This document shows positions 54,555-63,156 of a stretch of 64,000 nt of DNA, one piece after another. Location: positions 124,001 to 188,000 of the forward strand of contig NZ_QNRO01000001.1 of the NCBI RefSeq assembly GCF_003315345.1, read 5' to 3'. The notes beneath the pieces are model-generated. The model was not told where the DNA came from. It did not search any database and worked only from the letters and a program-made list of their open reading frames with translations. Made by a program: the position numbers and the translations under genes. The stretch is from Marinobacter pelagius (GTDB lineage: Bacteria; Pseudomonadota; Gammaproteobacteria; Pseudomonadales; Oleiphilaceae). Within the stretch, counting starts at the first letter, position 1, and each line of letters starts with the position of its first letter.

Positions 54555-56762
54555 ATGTCGGAAAGCAGTCAACGCCTGCAAGACGTGGATGCCTGTGTGG
54601 ATGAGGTGATTCGCCGGGTCGGCAAGGAGATAACCCTCGGACTGCCCCTGGGGCTGGGCAAGCCGATTCGCTTCGTAAACGCCTTATATGAGCGGGCAAA
54701 ACAGGACCCGGATATCCAGCTGCACATTTTCACCGCGCTGTCCCTGCTGGCGCCGCGGGGGAGCTCTTCCCTGGAACAGCGGTTCATGGGCCCCTTCGCC
54801 GAGCGTCTTTACGGCAGTATTCCGGACCTTGCCTTTGCCCGGGATGTCTCGCGCAACTGCCTGCCCGCCAATGTCACCGTCTCCGAATTCTATTTCAAGG
54901 CCGGCGCCCAACTGAATAATCAGGCCCAGCAACGGAATTACGTCTGTACCAATTACACCCATGCCATCCGGGATCTGATGGCGCTCGGGGTGAACGTACT
55001 GGGACAGATGGTGTCGCCGGGCGACAACCACGGTGCGCCGGGCAAGGTGAGCCTGAGCTGCAATCCGGATCTGACCCTGGATCTCATTCCCCTCATGCGG
55101 GAAAGGGAATCCGCCGGCATGCCGGTGGCGCTGGTGGCCGAACTGAACGCCAATCTGCCTTTCATGGGTCATCACGCGGCCATTGCTGAGAACAGTTTCG
55201 ACGTGGTTCTGGATCAGCCCTCGACCGACTATCCCCTGTTCTCGGCGCCACAGATGGCGATCAGTCCGGAAGATCACATGATTGGATTCTATGCCAGTTG
55301 CCTGCTGAAGGATGGCGGAACCCTGCAGGTGGGGATCGGCTCACTGGGTGCCGCGTTTGTCTACAGTGCCATTCTGCGCCATAAGCATAACGATGACTGG
55401 CGAGCCCTCTTCGACCACCTCAGGGTCGGCGACAAGTTTCCGGTGGTGAACGAGTATGGCGGCACCGGCCGCTTCGACGAGGGAATCTACGGCTGCAGTG
55501 AGATGATGGTGGATGGCTTCCTGTACCTTCTGGAAGCCGGCATCCTGTCCCGCGAGGTGTTTGATCATGCCGGTCTGCAGGAGCTGATTAACCAGGGCGA
55601 CATCGGCACCATTCCGAGCCTCGCCATGCTGGACACACTCCGGGAGGCGGAGCTGATTGACTCCCCGCTTCGGGCCAGGGATGTAAACTGGCTGGTCCGC
55701 TGGGGAATTTTCGCGCCGGAAGTCGAGTTCAAAGGCGGGCGCCTGCTGGCCTCCGGACAATCCGTGGACGGTGACCTCGACAATCCCGATACCCGCCGGC
55801 TGATCGAATCGCTGATGCTGGGTGACGCTCTGAAAGGCGGCATCAGCATGCATGGTGGTTTCTACGTGGGGCCGGAAAGCTTCTATCGGTCCTTGCGGGA
55901 GATGCCGGATCACCAGCGCGACCGCATCTGCATGACCAGTGTCAATTACATCAATCATCTCTACGATCACCCGTTCGGCAGGCAGCGGCTGAAGGCGGCG
56001 CAGCGTCGGCATGGCCGGTTTGTGAACTCGGCCATGATGTACACGCTCAGCGGGGCGGCGGTGTCTGACGGCCTGGATGATGGTCGCGTGGTCAGTGGCG
56101 TTGGTGGCCAGTACAACTTTGTCGCCATGGCCCATGAGCTGCCCGGAGCCCGTTCCATCCTGACCATGCGAGCGACCCGTACTTCCAAGGGGAAGACCGT
56201 CTCCAATATTGTCTTCAACTATGCCCACTGCACCATACCCCGCCATCTGCGGGACATCGTGGTAACCGAGTACGGCATAGCCGATCTCCGGGGGCAGTCC
56301 GACGAGCAGGTGTACCTGCGTCTGATCCGCATCGCCGACTCCAGGTTCCAGCAGGAGCTGCTCAAGCAGGCCCAGAAGGCGCGCAAGGTGGATCCCTCAT
56401 TCAGTCTGCCAGCCTCGTGGTGTAATAACACACCGCAGGCCATACGGGCGGCTCTGGCTGCAGCGGGCAACGGCGACCGGTTCTCCGCCTTCCCGTTCGG
56501 CCGGGATTTCACGGATGAGGAATTGAAGTTAGGGAAAGCCCTTAAAGGGCTCAAGGCCGCAACGGCCACCCGTCGTGGTAAACTGTCGACCCTTTGGCAT
56601 GCTGCCCGGGCCAGTGATGAGGAGGGGCGCTACCAGCCGCTGCTTGAGCGAATGGGGTTGCGAAATCCCCGTGGCCTGCGGGAAAAGCTGGACCAGCGGC
56701 TGGTCATTCACGGCCTGCAGCAGCTTGAAACACCACCGGATACAGGAAGCTCGAAAACCTGA
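54555..56762 (+). CDS. Acetyl-CoA hydrolase/transferase family protein
   Basis: A 735-residue protein of the COG0427 CoA-transferase group: N-terminal half with PLGLGKPIRFVNALYERAKQ, middle GGTGRFDEGIYGCSEMMVDGF (region of the catalytic Glu), C-terminal AcetylCoA_hyd_C domain with VVSGVGGQYNFVAMAHELPGARSILTMRATR and VTEYGIADLRG. Longer than the usual about 500-650 residues because of N- and C-terminal extensions. Probably a CoA transferase or hydrolase. The ATG at 54555 follows AAGGAGC. It overlaps the FKBP gene by one base (TGATG). Confidence 0.88.
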   Translation: MSESSQRLQDVDACVDEVIRRVGKEITLGLPLGLGKPIRFVNALYERAKQDPDIQLHIFTALSLLAPRGSSSLEQRFMGPFAERLYGSIPDLAFARDVSRNCLPANVTVSEFYFKAGAQLNNQAQQRNYVCTNYTHAIRDLMALGVNVLGQMVSPGDNHGAPGKVSLSCNPDLTLDLIPLMRERESAGMPVALVAELNANLPFMGHHAAIAENSFDVVLDQPSTDYPLFSAPQMAISPEDHMIGFYASCLLKDGGTLQVGIGSLGAAFVYSAILRHKHNDDWRALFDHLRVGDKFPVVNEYGGTGRFDEGIYGCSEMMVDGFLYLLEAGILSREVFDHAGLQELINQGDIGTIPSLAMLDTLREAELIDSPLRARDVNWLVRWGIFAPEVEFKGGRLLASGQSVDGDLDNPDTRRLIESLMLGDALKGGISMHGGFYVGPESFYRSLREMPDHQRDRICMTSVNYINHLYDHPFGRQRLKAAQRRHGRFVNSAMMYTLSGAAVSDGLDDGRVVSGVGGQYNFVAMAHELPGARSILTMRATRTSKGKTVSNIVFNYAHCTIPRHLRDIVVTEYGIADLRGQSDEQVYLRLIRIADSRFQQELLKQAQKARKVDPSFSLPASWCNNTPQAIRAALAAAGNGDRFSAFPFGRDFTDEELKLGKALKGLKAATATRRGKLSTLWHAARASDEEGRYQPLLERMGLRNPRGLREKLDQRLVIHGLQQLETPPDTGSSKT

Positions 56763-57232
56763 TGCAAGAACCCGATACCAAACCCGATGTCTTTACCGTT
56801 CACTATGTCCTGAAAAACAAGGCCGGAGAACTGGTCGATACCTCCGAGGGCAGCGAGCCCCTGCATTTTGTCTATGGCAGCCCCGAGATCATCAAGGGCA
56901 TCCAGGAAGCCGTGAAGGACAGGAATGTGGGAGATTGCCTCGAGGTCACCATTCCACCCTCCATGGCCTACGGCGAACATCGGGAAGAACTGGTGCGCAA
57001 GGTGCCGCGCTCGCTGTTTGAGGGCGTGGAAAATCTCCAGGTCGGCATGAAGTTCCAGACCAACACCGGGGATGAGGCACAGGTGGTGCAGGTGGTTGGT
57101 ATCGACGGCAATCTGGTGAAGGTGGATGCCAACCATCCCCTGGCCGGTTTTACCCTGTATTTCGATCTGGAAATTGTCGGCCGCCGCGAGGCTACCGAAG
57201 ACGAGATAGCCCAGGGGAGGCCCCTGTTCTGA
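56762..57232 (+). CDS. FKBP-type peptidyl-prolyl isomerase (SlyD-like)
   Basis: A 156-residue protein: FKBP domain split by an insert-in-flap region (VGDCLEVTIPPSMAYGEHREELVRKVPRSLFEGVENLQVGMKFQ) as in SlyD, but without the His-rich metal-binding tail. Cytoplasmic isomerase and chaperone. Coupled to the CoA-transferase gene. Its 3' end overlaps olsA on the other strand by 41 bp. Confidence 0.93.
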   Translation: MQEPDTKPDVFTVHYVLKNKAGELVDTSEGSEPLHFVYGSPEIIKGIQEAVKDRNVGDCLEVTIPPSMAYGEHREELVRKVPRSLFEGVENLQVGMKFQTNTGDEAQVVQVVGIDGNLVKVDANHPLAGFTLYFDLEIVGRREATEDEIAQGRPLF

Positions 57233-58010
57233 CTGGCGCCGCAGCCAGGTCCGCTTCACCGGCCTGCAATCGGCGCAGGCCGTCCAGAACCGTCTCCTGA
57301 AGCTGGCGAGCCAGTTCCGACGATTTGAGTGCTCCGGTGGTTGCCACCGGCTCATGGAAAAGGACATCAACCCGGGATGCCGGGTTTTTCAGCAACTGGA
57401 CCAGATGGCTGTGGAAGGCATCGTCACCGATGAACGGAGCCACATGGTCCGGACGGCCGTCCCGCCGGTAGCAGATGGTCGCCGGCTGGATCGTAACGTT
57501 GGCCTCCCGGGCGGCACTCAGTAGCAGGCCGTGAAACGGAAGTACGGTCAGGCCGGCACTGGTAGTGCCCTCAGGGAAGATCAGTACCGATTCCCCGGAA
57601 GCCAGAGCAGACCGGATGGCGGATTTCACCTGCCGTGCCTGACCCCCTCCACGCTGAATGAACAGGGTGCCGGCCTGTCTGGCCAGCCAGCCAATCAGCG
57701 GCCAATCCGCCACCTCCGCCTTGGACAGGAACCGGACCGGCGCCAGCCCGCCCAGGATGGGAATATCGCACCAGCTGATGTGGTTGCTGACCACCAGGGC
57801 ATTGGCCTGTGGAGCGGGGCCATGCCAACGTATGTGCAGACCCAGGCAACGGCAGGCACCCCGGAAACAGCGGCCGGCCCAAGGTGTGCGATCCAGTTTC
57901 TTCCCGGTAACGACATCCCCGATCCTGAGTGCCAGGGCTAGCACGGTTATGGCCGCCAGAAACAGGGTGAAGGTGGCCAGACGAATGGCCAGTCGCAGTG
58001 AGCCGATCAT
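57192..58010 (-). CDS. olsA: Lyso-ornithine lipid/1-acylglycerol-3-phosphate acyltransferase (OlsA)
   Basis: A 272-residue membrane acyltransferase: TM helix about 12-32, NHISWCDIP (HxxxxD-type motif SNHISWCD), and FPEGTTSAG. The ATG at 58010 gives MIGSLRLAIRL. Directly follows olsB (19-bp gap), which makes ornithine lipid synthesis the likely pathway: OlsB adds the first acyl group to ornithine, OlsA the second. Confidence 0.85.
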   Translation of the reverse strand: MIGSLRLAIRLATFTLFLAAITVLALALRIGDVVTGKKLDRTPWAGRCFRGACRCLGLHIRWHGPAPQANALVVSNHISWCDIPILGGLAPVRFLSKAEVADWPLIGWLARQAGTLFIQRGGGQARQVKSAIRSALASGESVLIFPEGTTSAGLTVLPFHGLLLSAAREANVTIQPATICYRRDGRPDHVAPFIGDDAFHSHLVQLLKNPASRVDVLFHEPVATTGALKSSELARQLQETVLDGLRRLQAGEADLAAAPVRTGASPGLSRLR

Positions 58011-58029
58011 CGGGTTGACCTGGCCGGGC

Positions 58030-58791
58030 TCACGACGCCCGGCCCATGAAATGGCGGCTGTACCGGGCGGCCAGATTGTCCACTTCCAGCAGTACCAGCA
58101 AATCAGCACACCGGAATTCCGGATCCCAGCAAGGCGCACCGCACACCCTCGCGCCCAGACGCATGTACGCGCGGATCAGTGGTGGAACATCGACCGGGCG
58201 GTCGGTGGCCGGGGCGTTCGTCAGGTGCGGCAATTTCCGTAACGGCGTGACCCGGAACGACTCGTCGGCCAGGTAAGTGGCCTGCAGGTGATTGGCAATC
58301 CGCCAGGCCTTGTGGCCGCCGTCGGACATGCCAATGCTGGCGCAACCAATCAGGTAGTCGATACCGTGTTTGATCAGGTATTCCGCCAGGGTGGCCCAGA
58401 GCAGGCTGATGGTGGCGCCGTTACGGTAGTCGGGGTGGACGCAGGTACGTCCCAGTTCAGCCACGCTTCCGGACAGCGAGGCCAGGGCGGAGAGATCGAA
58501 TTCCCCCGCCGAATAGAACTCGCTGACCTCCCTGATCCGGCTTTGAGGCAGTACCCGGGTGGTGGCAATCAGGTTGCCGGTCCGGCTGTCGGTCACGATC
58601 AGATGATCGCAGAGTGTGTCGTAGGCGTCGGCGTCAATGCCGGGTGTGGTGGCGCCGAGGTCACTGCCGTATTCTGCGGAGAAAACCTCGTAGCGAAGGC
58701 GCTGGGCCTGCTCGATAGTGGCCGGGTCACGGGTGATGTCGGTACGGAGCTGTCGTGAGCTTTGCCTGGCTTTCGCGGTTTGTGCGGTCAT
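58030..58791 (-). CDS. olsB: Ornithine N-acyltransferase OlsB (hemolysin-like GNAT)
   Basis: A 253-residue GNAT-fold acyl-ACP-dependent transferase: ITRDPATIEQAQRLRYEVFSAEYG, LGRTCVHPDYRNGATISLLWATLAEYLIKHGIDYLIGCASIGM. Start taken at MTAQTAK; the longer in-frame start at 58845 has no better support. Makes lyso-ornithine lipid, a phosphorus-free membrane lipid, so phosphate control is expected but no Pho box was identified. Confidence 0.87.
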   Translation of the reverse strand: MTAQTAKARQSSRQLRTDITRDPATIEQAQRLRYEVFSAEYGSDLGATTPGIDADAYDTLCDHLIVTDSRTGNLIATTRVLPQSRIREVSEFYSAGEFDLSALASLSGSVAELGRTCVHPDYRNGATISLLWATLAEYLIKHGIDYLIGCASIGMSDGGHKAWRIANHLQATYLADESFRVTPLRKLPHLTNAPATDRPVDVPPLIRAYMRLGARVCGAPCWDPEFRCADLLVLLEVDNLAARYSRHFMGRAS

Positions 58792-58910
58792 GGCTTGGTC
58801 TCTTTGTGTCCATTTACCGACAAGGCTATGAACCGGCTGTGACACTGGGGTGACTGTCCAATGACCGCTGTATGACAGGTGTTGTCAGTGCAGGCCGGTT
58901 TGTCACGGGG

Positions 58911-58968
58911 TGTAACGGCGAGGCGCTTCCATGTATATTTCTGAATTGCATGTATAATTGCTGTTACA
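58911..58968. promoter_or_regulatory. Candidate rstA promoter and RstA-type sites
   Basis: TGTAAC (58911) and GTTACA (58963) form an inverted pair around a perfect -10 TATAAT (58953-58958) whose -35 is weak. GTTACA is the conserved half of the RstA box TACATnTnGTTACA. A further TGTAAC lies at 61433 downstream of rstB. Autoregulation of the RstAB-like system is plausible. Confidence 0.4.
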
Positions 58969-59028
58969 TCGGGTTGCCTGTATTGTCAGGAGCTGTAAGC
59001 AACCGAAACCGGAATAACAAAACCAGAG

Positions 59029-59766
59029 ATGGATGGCGTGGAACAGACGAACGAAAGTTGGCGAATTCTCATTGTTGAGGACGACGAACGGCTCGCAGAG
59101 CTGACCCGTGAATATCTGGAAAGCAACGGACTGATCGTAAGCCTGGAGGCAAATGGTTCGGCTGCTGTCGAGCGGATCCGCAGTGAACAGCCGGATCTGG
59201 TGGTTCTGGACCTGATGTTGCCCGGTGAAGATGGCCTGTCGGTCTGCCGCAAGGTGCGTCCCTTCTACAACGGCCCGATCATCATGCTCACCGCCCGTAC
59301 CGATGATCTGGATCAGGTGCTCGGGTTGGAGATGGGCGCCGACGACTACATCAGCAAGCCGGTCAAGCCGAGGGTCCTGCTGGCTCGTATCCGTGCCATG
59401 CTGAGAAGGGTGACGGAGTCCGGCCAGGGTGGTGGTGAAGAGGCTTCCGGTGAGGAGCCGGTTCGACTCCAGTTCAATGACCTGATCGTGGACCGCTCCA
59501 TGCGCGAAGCCTGGCTCAGTGACCAGAGCATTGACCTCACCAGCGCTGAATTCGACCTGCTCTGGCTGCTGGCCAGTAACGCCGGTCGCGTGCTGAGCCG
59601 TGAAGAAATTTTTACCGCCCTCCGGGGTATTGAATACGATGGTCAGGACCGTTCCATTGACGTCCGGGTGTCGCGGATCCGCCCGAAAATCGGTGATGAT
59701 CCTATCCATCCGCGCCGGATCAAGACCGTTCGCAGCAAAGGCTACCTGTTTGTGAAGGAAGCCTGA
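59029..59766 (+). CDS. rstA: RstA-like OmpR-family response regulator
   Basis: A 245-residue protein: receiver with acidic EDDE, phospho-Asp in VVLDLMLPGEDG, Lys in SKPVKP; C-terminal winged helix (LTSAEFDLLWLLASNAGRVLSREEIFTALRG, SIDVRVSRIRPKIGDD, RIKTVRSKGYLF). The pattern matches E. coli RstA closely. Paired with the kinase downstream; divergent from olsBA. Confidence 0.9.
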   Translation: MDGVEQTNESWRILIVEDDERLAELTREYLESNGLIVSLEANGSAAVERIRSEQPDLVVLDLMLPGEDGLSVCRKVRPFYNGPIIMLTARTDDLDQVLGLEMGADDYISKPVKPRVLLARIRAMLRRVTESGQGGGEEASGEEPVRLQFNDLIVDRSMREAWLSDQSIDLTSAEFDLLWLLASNAGRVLSREEIFTALRGIEYDGQDRSIDVRVSRIRPKIGDDPIHPRRIKTVRSKGYLFVKEA

Positions 59767-59833
59767 CGTTCCTGTTGCCGGCTCCGAACCCCGGGCAGTA
59801 TGGGGGCGGGGCGGGCCTGCCAGGACTCCTGAC

Positions 59834-61408
59834 ATGTCCCTGAAGCTTTTCCTCAAACTGTACGCCCGTCTCGCCGGTGTGGCCGCACTGGTGGTTCTCC
59901 TGTGTATTGTCCTGTTCAATGGTCTCAATTCGGTCCGGCACCAGTTCTGGCTGGAGCGCTTCCCTGAGCCACTGATGCGCTGGCTGGCCGCGACACCGTC
60001 GCCGGAGCAGCAATATCACTGGCTGGCGGCCTGGTATGACCTGAAAAACCTTCCCCCCGAAGAAATGGAATTGTCGCCGGTGATCCGTGAGCGCCTGGGC
60101 TATGGGCAGGTCGTGGCGGAAGAAGCACCGATCGGTTACCGGCTGATGGTCGAGACCCCTGCCGGAACCATCCTGCAGATCCGCTTTGAAGAGCCATACC
60201 TGGGCGTTTCCAGGGCCCTGGCCCTGGTTGTGCGTTGGCACCTGGAGTCGGTGAACAGGGCGGGCCGGGAAGACATGGCAGTACGCCTGGCCAGTCATCT
60301 GGGAGTGTCCATCGCCTGGTTGGATGAGGCCGGCATGTTGCCCCCGGGTCCGGTGTTGCAGCAGATTACCGAGCAGGATGTGGTGTTGTACGGCCCGGAC
60401 CACGGAGACCGGCGCGACGCCCTGTTGAGACTGAGTGACGGCGCCCTGGTGAACGTGGGGCTGTCCGGGCCGTTCTCCCCCTATGGATGGCCGGTGATCA
60501 CTCTCCTGGTATTACTCGTTGGCGGCGTCCTGGCCCTGGCTTTGTGGCTGGCGATCAAGGCCGTGGACAACAATCTTCGACAGGTGGAATCGGTGGCCGT
60601 CCGTATTGCCCGGGGTGAGATGGGAGCGCGTGTGGACGCAGGTTCCAGCACCCTGGTGAGCCGTCTCGCGGCCGCTTTCAACGGCATGGCAGAGCATATC
60701 CAGCGCCTGGTGCAGGTTCAGCGGGAGATGATTCATGCCGTCTCCCACGAGCTGCGCACGCCGGTGGCCCGGATCCGTTTCGGGGTCCAGATGATCGAGG
60801 ATTGCCAGGACCAGGGCATGCTGCAGAAGCAACTGGAGGGGATTGATGGCGACATCCAGGAGCTGGATGAGCTGATCGACGAGATTCTTACCTATGCCCG
60901 CCTGGAGCAGGGCGGCCCGGTATTCTCGTTGCGGGAGTACTCGGTAACGGAGGTAGTGCGCCAAGTGGTGTCCGAGCAGCGGTTGATTCGCCCGAACCTC
61001 ACCATCGAGAGTGATATTGACGAAGACACCGAGCGTTGCTCATTGTCGGATATCGAACCAAGGTACATCCACAGGGCGATCCAGAACCTGGTGGGTAATG
61101 CCGGGCGTTATGCCAACGGCCGCGTGGCGGTTCGTTGCCGGATTGATGAGGACAACTGCCGGGTGGATGTGGAGGATGACGGGCCGGGGGTCCCCGAAGA
61201 AGATTGGGAGAAGGTCTTTACCGCGTTTGCCCGGCTCGATGACAGCCGGACGCGGACCTCGGGCGGCTATGGTCTGGGTTTGTCCATAGTTCGCCGAATC
61301 CTCTATTGGCACGGTGGCCAGGCCTTCGTCAGTCGGAGCGAGGAGCTAGGCGGCGCACGCTTCAGCCTGGTCTGGCCGAGGCGGAAGCCGACGGATTCTG
61401 TTTTGTGA
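59834..61408 (+). CDS. rstB: RstB-like sensor histidine kinase
   Basis: A 524-residue kinase: TM1 at about 12-30, a periplasmic sensor of about 170 residues, TM2 near 218-238, HAMP (AIKAVDNNLRQVESVAVRIARGEMGARVDAGSSTLVSRLAAAFNGMAEHIQRLV), HisKA H-box AVSHELRTPVARIRFG, and HATPase boxes NLVGNAGRYA, DDGPGVPEEDWEKVFTAFARL, GGYGLGLSIVRRI. Forms a two-component system with RstA; longer sensor than E. coli RstB. Confidence 0.9.
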   Translation: MSLKLFLKLYARLAGVAALVVLLCIVLFNGLNSVRHQFWLERFPEPLMRWLAATPSPEQQYHWLAAWYDLKNLPPEEMELSPVIRERLGYGQVVAEEAPIGYRLMVETPAGTILQIRFEEPYLGVSRALALVVRWHLESVNRAGREDMAVRLASHLGVSIAWLDEAGMLPPGPVLQQITEQDVVLYGPDHGDRRDALLRLSDGALVNVGLSGPFSPYGWPVITLLVLLVGGVLALALWLAIKAVDNNLRQVESVAVRIARGEMGARVDAGSSTLVSRLAAAFNGMAEHIQRLVQVQREMIHAVSHELRTPVARIRFGVQMIEDCQDQGMLQKQLEGIDGDIQELDELIDEILTYARLEQGGPVFSLREYSVTEVVRQVVSEQRLIRPNLTIESDIDEDTERCSLSDIEPRYIHRAIQNLVGNAGRYANGRVAVRCRIDEDNCRVDVEDDGPGVPEEDWEKVFTAFARLDDSRTRTSGGYGLGLSIVRRILYWHGGQAFVSRSEELGGARFSLVWPRRKPTDSVL

Positions 61409-61459
61409 ACCAGGCCTCACTGCCTCACCTGATGTAACAAAGCCGCTACATAACGCCAA

Positions 61460-61488
61460 CTGACGCTTTTCCCCCGGATGCCCATAAT
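61460..61488 (+). promoter_or_regulatory. Sigma-70 promoter upstream of a possible small RNA
   Basis: CTGACG (61460-61465) and CATAAT (61483-61488) at 17-bp spacing; 4 and 5 of 6 matches to consensus. Predicted start about 61495. Confidence 0.55.
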
Positions 61489-61494
61489 CAAAAG

Positions 61495-61583
61495 CGTAAG
61501 GGATGACTTTTGAGGTTGTAGTTCTTACGAACTTTCCTTGTTTCATTCGTCATTTAAGGGCCGGTTTTTCCGGCCCTTTTTTT
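61495..61583 (+). ncRNA. Candidate small RNA or glpK leader with terminator
   Basis: About 90 nt from the promoter to a strong intrinsic terminator (stem GGGCCGG/CCGGCCC, loop TTTTT, then seven T). It contains an internal GTAAG...CTTAC pairing and no plausible coding frame. It ends about 85 bp before glpK, so it could also be an attenuated 5' leader of glpK, or the terminator of rstAB. Confidence 0.45.
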
Positions 61584-61668
61584 ATGTGCTTCCTCCCGTT
61601 TCCGGCCACTGCGCCTCTCCTTCAATGGTTTCTGCTGGTAGACTTGCGGAAAACAAAGGAGGCTTGCC

Positions 61669-63150
61669 ATGACCCGCTACCTGCTTGCGATTGACCAGGG
61701 AACCACCAGCTCGCGCGCGATCGTCTTCGACCCAGCCGGCACCATCGTGGGCGTGGCCCAGCAGGAATTCCACCAGTACTTTCCCCGCGACGGCTGGGTC
61801 GAGCACGACGCGCTCGAGATCTGGGACAGCACCCTGACGGTCTGTCGAGCCGCACTGGAAAAGGCGGGAATCGACGCGGCGGATGTCGCAGGTATCGGGA
61901 TCACCAACCAGCGCGAGACCACGGTGATCTGGGAACGGGCGACCGGCAAACCCATCCACCACGCCATTGTCTGGCAGGATCGCCGGACCGCTTCCTGGTG
62001 CACCAAGCTCAAGGAAGATGGCTTTGAGAATGTGGTGGTGGACCGCACGGGCCTGCTAATTGATCCCTACTTTTCTGCCACCAAGATCTCCTGGATTCTT
62101 GATAATGTTGAGGGCGCGCGGGCCCGGGCAGAAGCCGGCGAGCTTGCTTTCGGGACGGTGGACAGCTGGCTGCTCTGGAACCTGACCGGCGGCCGCTCCC
62201 ATTACACCGACGCCACCAATGCCTCCCGTACCGCCCTGTTCAATATCCACAGCCAGAGCTGGGACGACACCCTGCTGGACCTGTTCCGTGTTCCCCGTCA
62301 ATTGCTGCCCGAGGTGCTGGACTGCGCCGCGGACTTCGGCACCACCGATAGGGAATGGCTGGGTGCCGAGCTTCAGGTAGCGGGCATCGCCGGCGACCAG
62401 CATGCCGCCCTGATCGGCCAGGCCTGTTTCGAGCCCGGCATGGCCAAGAGCACCTACGGCACGGGTTGCTTCCTGATGCTCAATACGGGCGACACGGCCC
62501 TGCGGTCCGAGAACCGGTTGTTGACGACCATGTCGTACCGGCTCGACGGCAAGCCGACCTATGCGGTGGAGGGCAGTATTTTTGTGGCGGGGGCGGCCAT
62601 GCAGTGGTTGCGGGACGGTCTGGGTCTGATTGCCCATGCCGACGAGTCCCTGGCCCACGCCGAGCGTGTGGGAGTGGAGAACGCGGTATACCTGGTTCCG
62701 GCCTTCACGGGGCTGGGCGCCCCCCATTGGGATCCCCACGCCCGCGGGGCGATCATGGGGCTGACCCGGGATACCGGTATCGGGGAGATCGTGACGGCCG
62801 GCCTGCAGTCCGTGTGCTACCAGACCAAGGATCTGGTGCGGGCCATCCAGAACGACGGTGCCCGCCTGGCATCGCTGCGGGTGGATGGCGGCATGGCGGT
62901 GAACGACTGGGTCATGCAGTTCCTGGCGGACATTCTCAATGTCACCGTGGATCGGCCCAGGATCACCGAAACCACTGCTCTGGGCGCCGCCTACCTGGCC
63001 GGTTTGCAGACTGGCGTCTACAGCAGTCTGGAGGAGATTTCCAGCCTCTGGGAGTGCGAGCGCCAGTTCCGTCCGGACATGAGGCCGTCATTGCGGGAGT
63101 CTCTGTACGCCGGCTGGTTGGATGCGGTTGACCGGGTGTGTAACCGCTGA
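61669..63150 (+). CDS. glpK: Glycerol kinase
   Basis: A 493-residue FGGY kinase phosphorylating glycerol to sn-glycerol 3-phosphate: [55 protein letters not shown] and the ATP site [15 protein letters not shown], all family signatures. AAAGGAGG precedes the ATG. No glpF or glpD is visible in the window. Confidence 0.97.
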   Translation: MTRYLLAIDQGTTSSRAIVFDPAGTIVGVAQQEFHQYFPRDGWVEHDALEIWDSTLTVCRAALEKAGIDAADVAGIGITNQRETTVIWERATGKPIHHAIVWQDRRTASWCTKLKEDGFENVVVDRTGLLIDPYFSATKISWILDNVEGARARAEAGELAFGTVDSWLLWNLTGGRSHYTDATNASRTALFNIHSQSWDDTLLDLFRVPRQLLPEVLDCAADFGTTDREWLGAELQVAGIAGDQHAALIGQACFEPGMAKSTYGTGCFLMLNTGDTALRSENRLLTTMSYRLDGKPTYAVEGSIFVAGAAMQWLRDGLGLIAHADESLAHAERVGVENAVYLVPAFTGLGAPHWDPHARGAIMGLTRDTGIGEIVTAGLQSVCYQTKDLVRAIQNDGARLASLRVDGGMAVNDWVMQFLADILNVTVDRPRITETTALGAAYLAGLQTGVYSSLEEISSLWECERQFRPDMRPSLRESLYAGWLDAVDRVCNR

Positions 63151-63156
63151 AGAATC

